Shown here: in pieces, positions 6,008 to 6,571 of the stretch | How positions within the stretch are numbered: the first letter of the stretch is position 1 | Layout: the number at the start of each line of letters is the position of its first letter | Assembly (NCBI GenBank): GCA_937894535.1 | Contig: CALBHI010000337.1 | Coordinates: 1 to 6,571 of the forward strand | DNA length: 6,571 nt | Reading direction: 5' to 3' | From: an uncultured Verrucomicrobiota bacterium | GTDB taxonomy: Bacteria; Verrucomicrobiota; Kiritimatiellia; CAIVKH01 | Translations under genes and position numbers: made by a program | Notes under the pieces: model-generated | Database searches by the model: none | What the model saw: only the letters and a program-made list of their open reading frames with translations | What the model was told of the DNA's origin: nothing

Positions 6008-6571
6008 GGTTCGCGCCCGTGGGGTGTTGGGGTTGCAAGGGTGTCGAGGAGAAAGGCGAATTCGCGCCGGGCGTCGCGCCGCGACCAGGCAAAGGTGCGG
6101 TACCAGGCGAGGCCCCGATCGCTGTGCCGCCGCCAGGTGGCGTCGTCGGTGAGCAGGAAACGCAGGCGCGCGGCGGCTTCAGCCGGGCGGGTCGGGTCGA
6201 CGAGGTAGCCGTTGCCGTCGTGCTCCACCGCGTCGGGCACACCGCCGGAGCGTCCGGCCACCACGGGCAGGCCTTCGCGCGCGGCTTCGAGAAAAACGAT
6301 GCCGAAGCCCTCGACATCGCCGTTGCCGAGTTGGCGGGGCAACAGGCAGAAGACGCGGTGGCGGCGAAGTTCCGCGCGGACTTCGTCATCGGTCAGACCC
6401 GGTCGGATGGTCACCTGTGCGGCAATCCCGAGTTCGGCGGCGCGTTGGGCGAGCCACGTGCGATCGGGGCCGTCGCCAACGAACGTGACCGGGACATCAA
6501 GGCCATCACGCCGGAGGAGGGCGGTGGCTTCAAGCAGCGTATCGAAGCCTTTGCGCCGGACCAGGCGGCCA
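6004..6571 (-). CDS. GT4-family glycosyltransferase, C-terminal donor domain only (cut by window edge)
   Basis: The visible 188 codons form a nearly complete GT4 donor-binding domain; the N-terminal acceptor domain lies beyond base 6571. In order, the frame shows GRLVRRKGFDTLLEA at visible residues 1-15 (the phosphate-binding G-R-L-x-x-x-K-G loop), VTFVGDGPD near 31-39, and NGDVEGFGIVFLEAA at 83-97 with the E-x7-E pair at visible residues 87 and 95. GRSGGVPDAVEHDGNGYLV follows, a classic GT4 sugar-nucleotide pocket and turn. This is a close match to the PimB/WcaL-like type of retaining mannosyl- or hexosyltransferase, but the sugar is not determinable. The in-frame GTG at 6414 is not a start, because conserved domain continues upstream of it. 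Its TGA at 6004-6006 overlaps the ATG of the polymerase/ligase gene, placing it in the same operon as the most upstream gene seen. Confidence 0.93.
   Translation of the reverse strand, partial: GRLVRRKGFDTLLEATALLRRDGLDVPVTFVGDGPDRTWLAQRAAELGIAAQVTIRPGLTDDEVRAELRRHRVFCLLPRQLGNGDVEGFGIVFLEAAREGLPVVAGRSGGVPDAVEHDGNGYLVDPTRPAEAAARLRFLLTDDATWRRHSDRGLAWYRTFAWSRRDARREFAFLLDTLATPTPHGREP

Overview
The window is a single-direction, high-GC surface-polysaccharide cluster, transcribed entirely on the minus strand from base 6571 towards base 1. The organism looks like a GC-rich Gram-negative bacterium. Most genes sampled are roughly 65-72% G+C, and an O-antigen polymerase/ligase-type membrane protein sits among retaining glycosyltransferases. 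The phylum cannot be fixed from this sequence; a Verrucomicrobiota-like source is only a weak guess.

In transcription order the layout is as follows. (1) The C-terminal 188 residues of a GT4-type glycosyltransferase, cut by the right edge (6571-6004). (2) A 509-residue polytopic membrane protein of the O-antigen polymerase/ligase superfamily (6007-4478), whose interior has clearly lower G+C and different codon use from its neighbours. (3)-(5) Three different GT4/GT-B glycosyltransferases of 399, 390 and 333 residues (4481-3282, 3285-2113, 2116-1115). (6) A class I SAM-dependent methyltransferase of 285 residues (1118-261). A GC-rich hairpin follows the methyltransferase stop (231-250). Beyond it a further minus-strand reading frame starts near 198 and runs off the left edge; it is unidentified.

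All five gene junctions from 6007 to 1115 are 4-base stop/start overlaps (four ATGA, one GTGA), so this is one tightly translationally coupled operon. The likely joint job is that cytoplasmic glycosyltransferases add successive sugars to a lipid-linked repeat unit, the methyltransferase decorates a sugar or the chain end, and the membrane protein polymerises the units or ligates the chain on the periplasmic side. No flippase, chain-length regulator, initiating phosphoglycosyltransferase or nucleotide-sugar gene is in the window; they would have to lie outside it.

I found no tRNA, rRNA, CRISPR array, insertion sequence or convincing promoter. I see no sign of a radically new system. The points worth a second look are the uniform overlap architecture, the compositional mosaic in the polymerase gene, the partial unknown frame at the left edge, and a divergent donor-binding motif in one glycosyltransferase.
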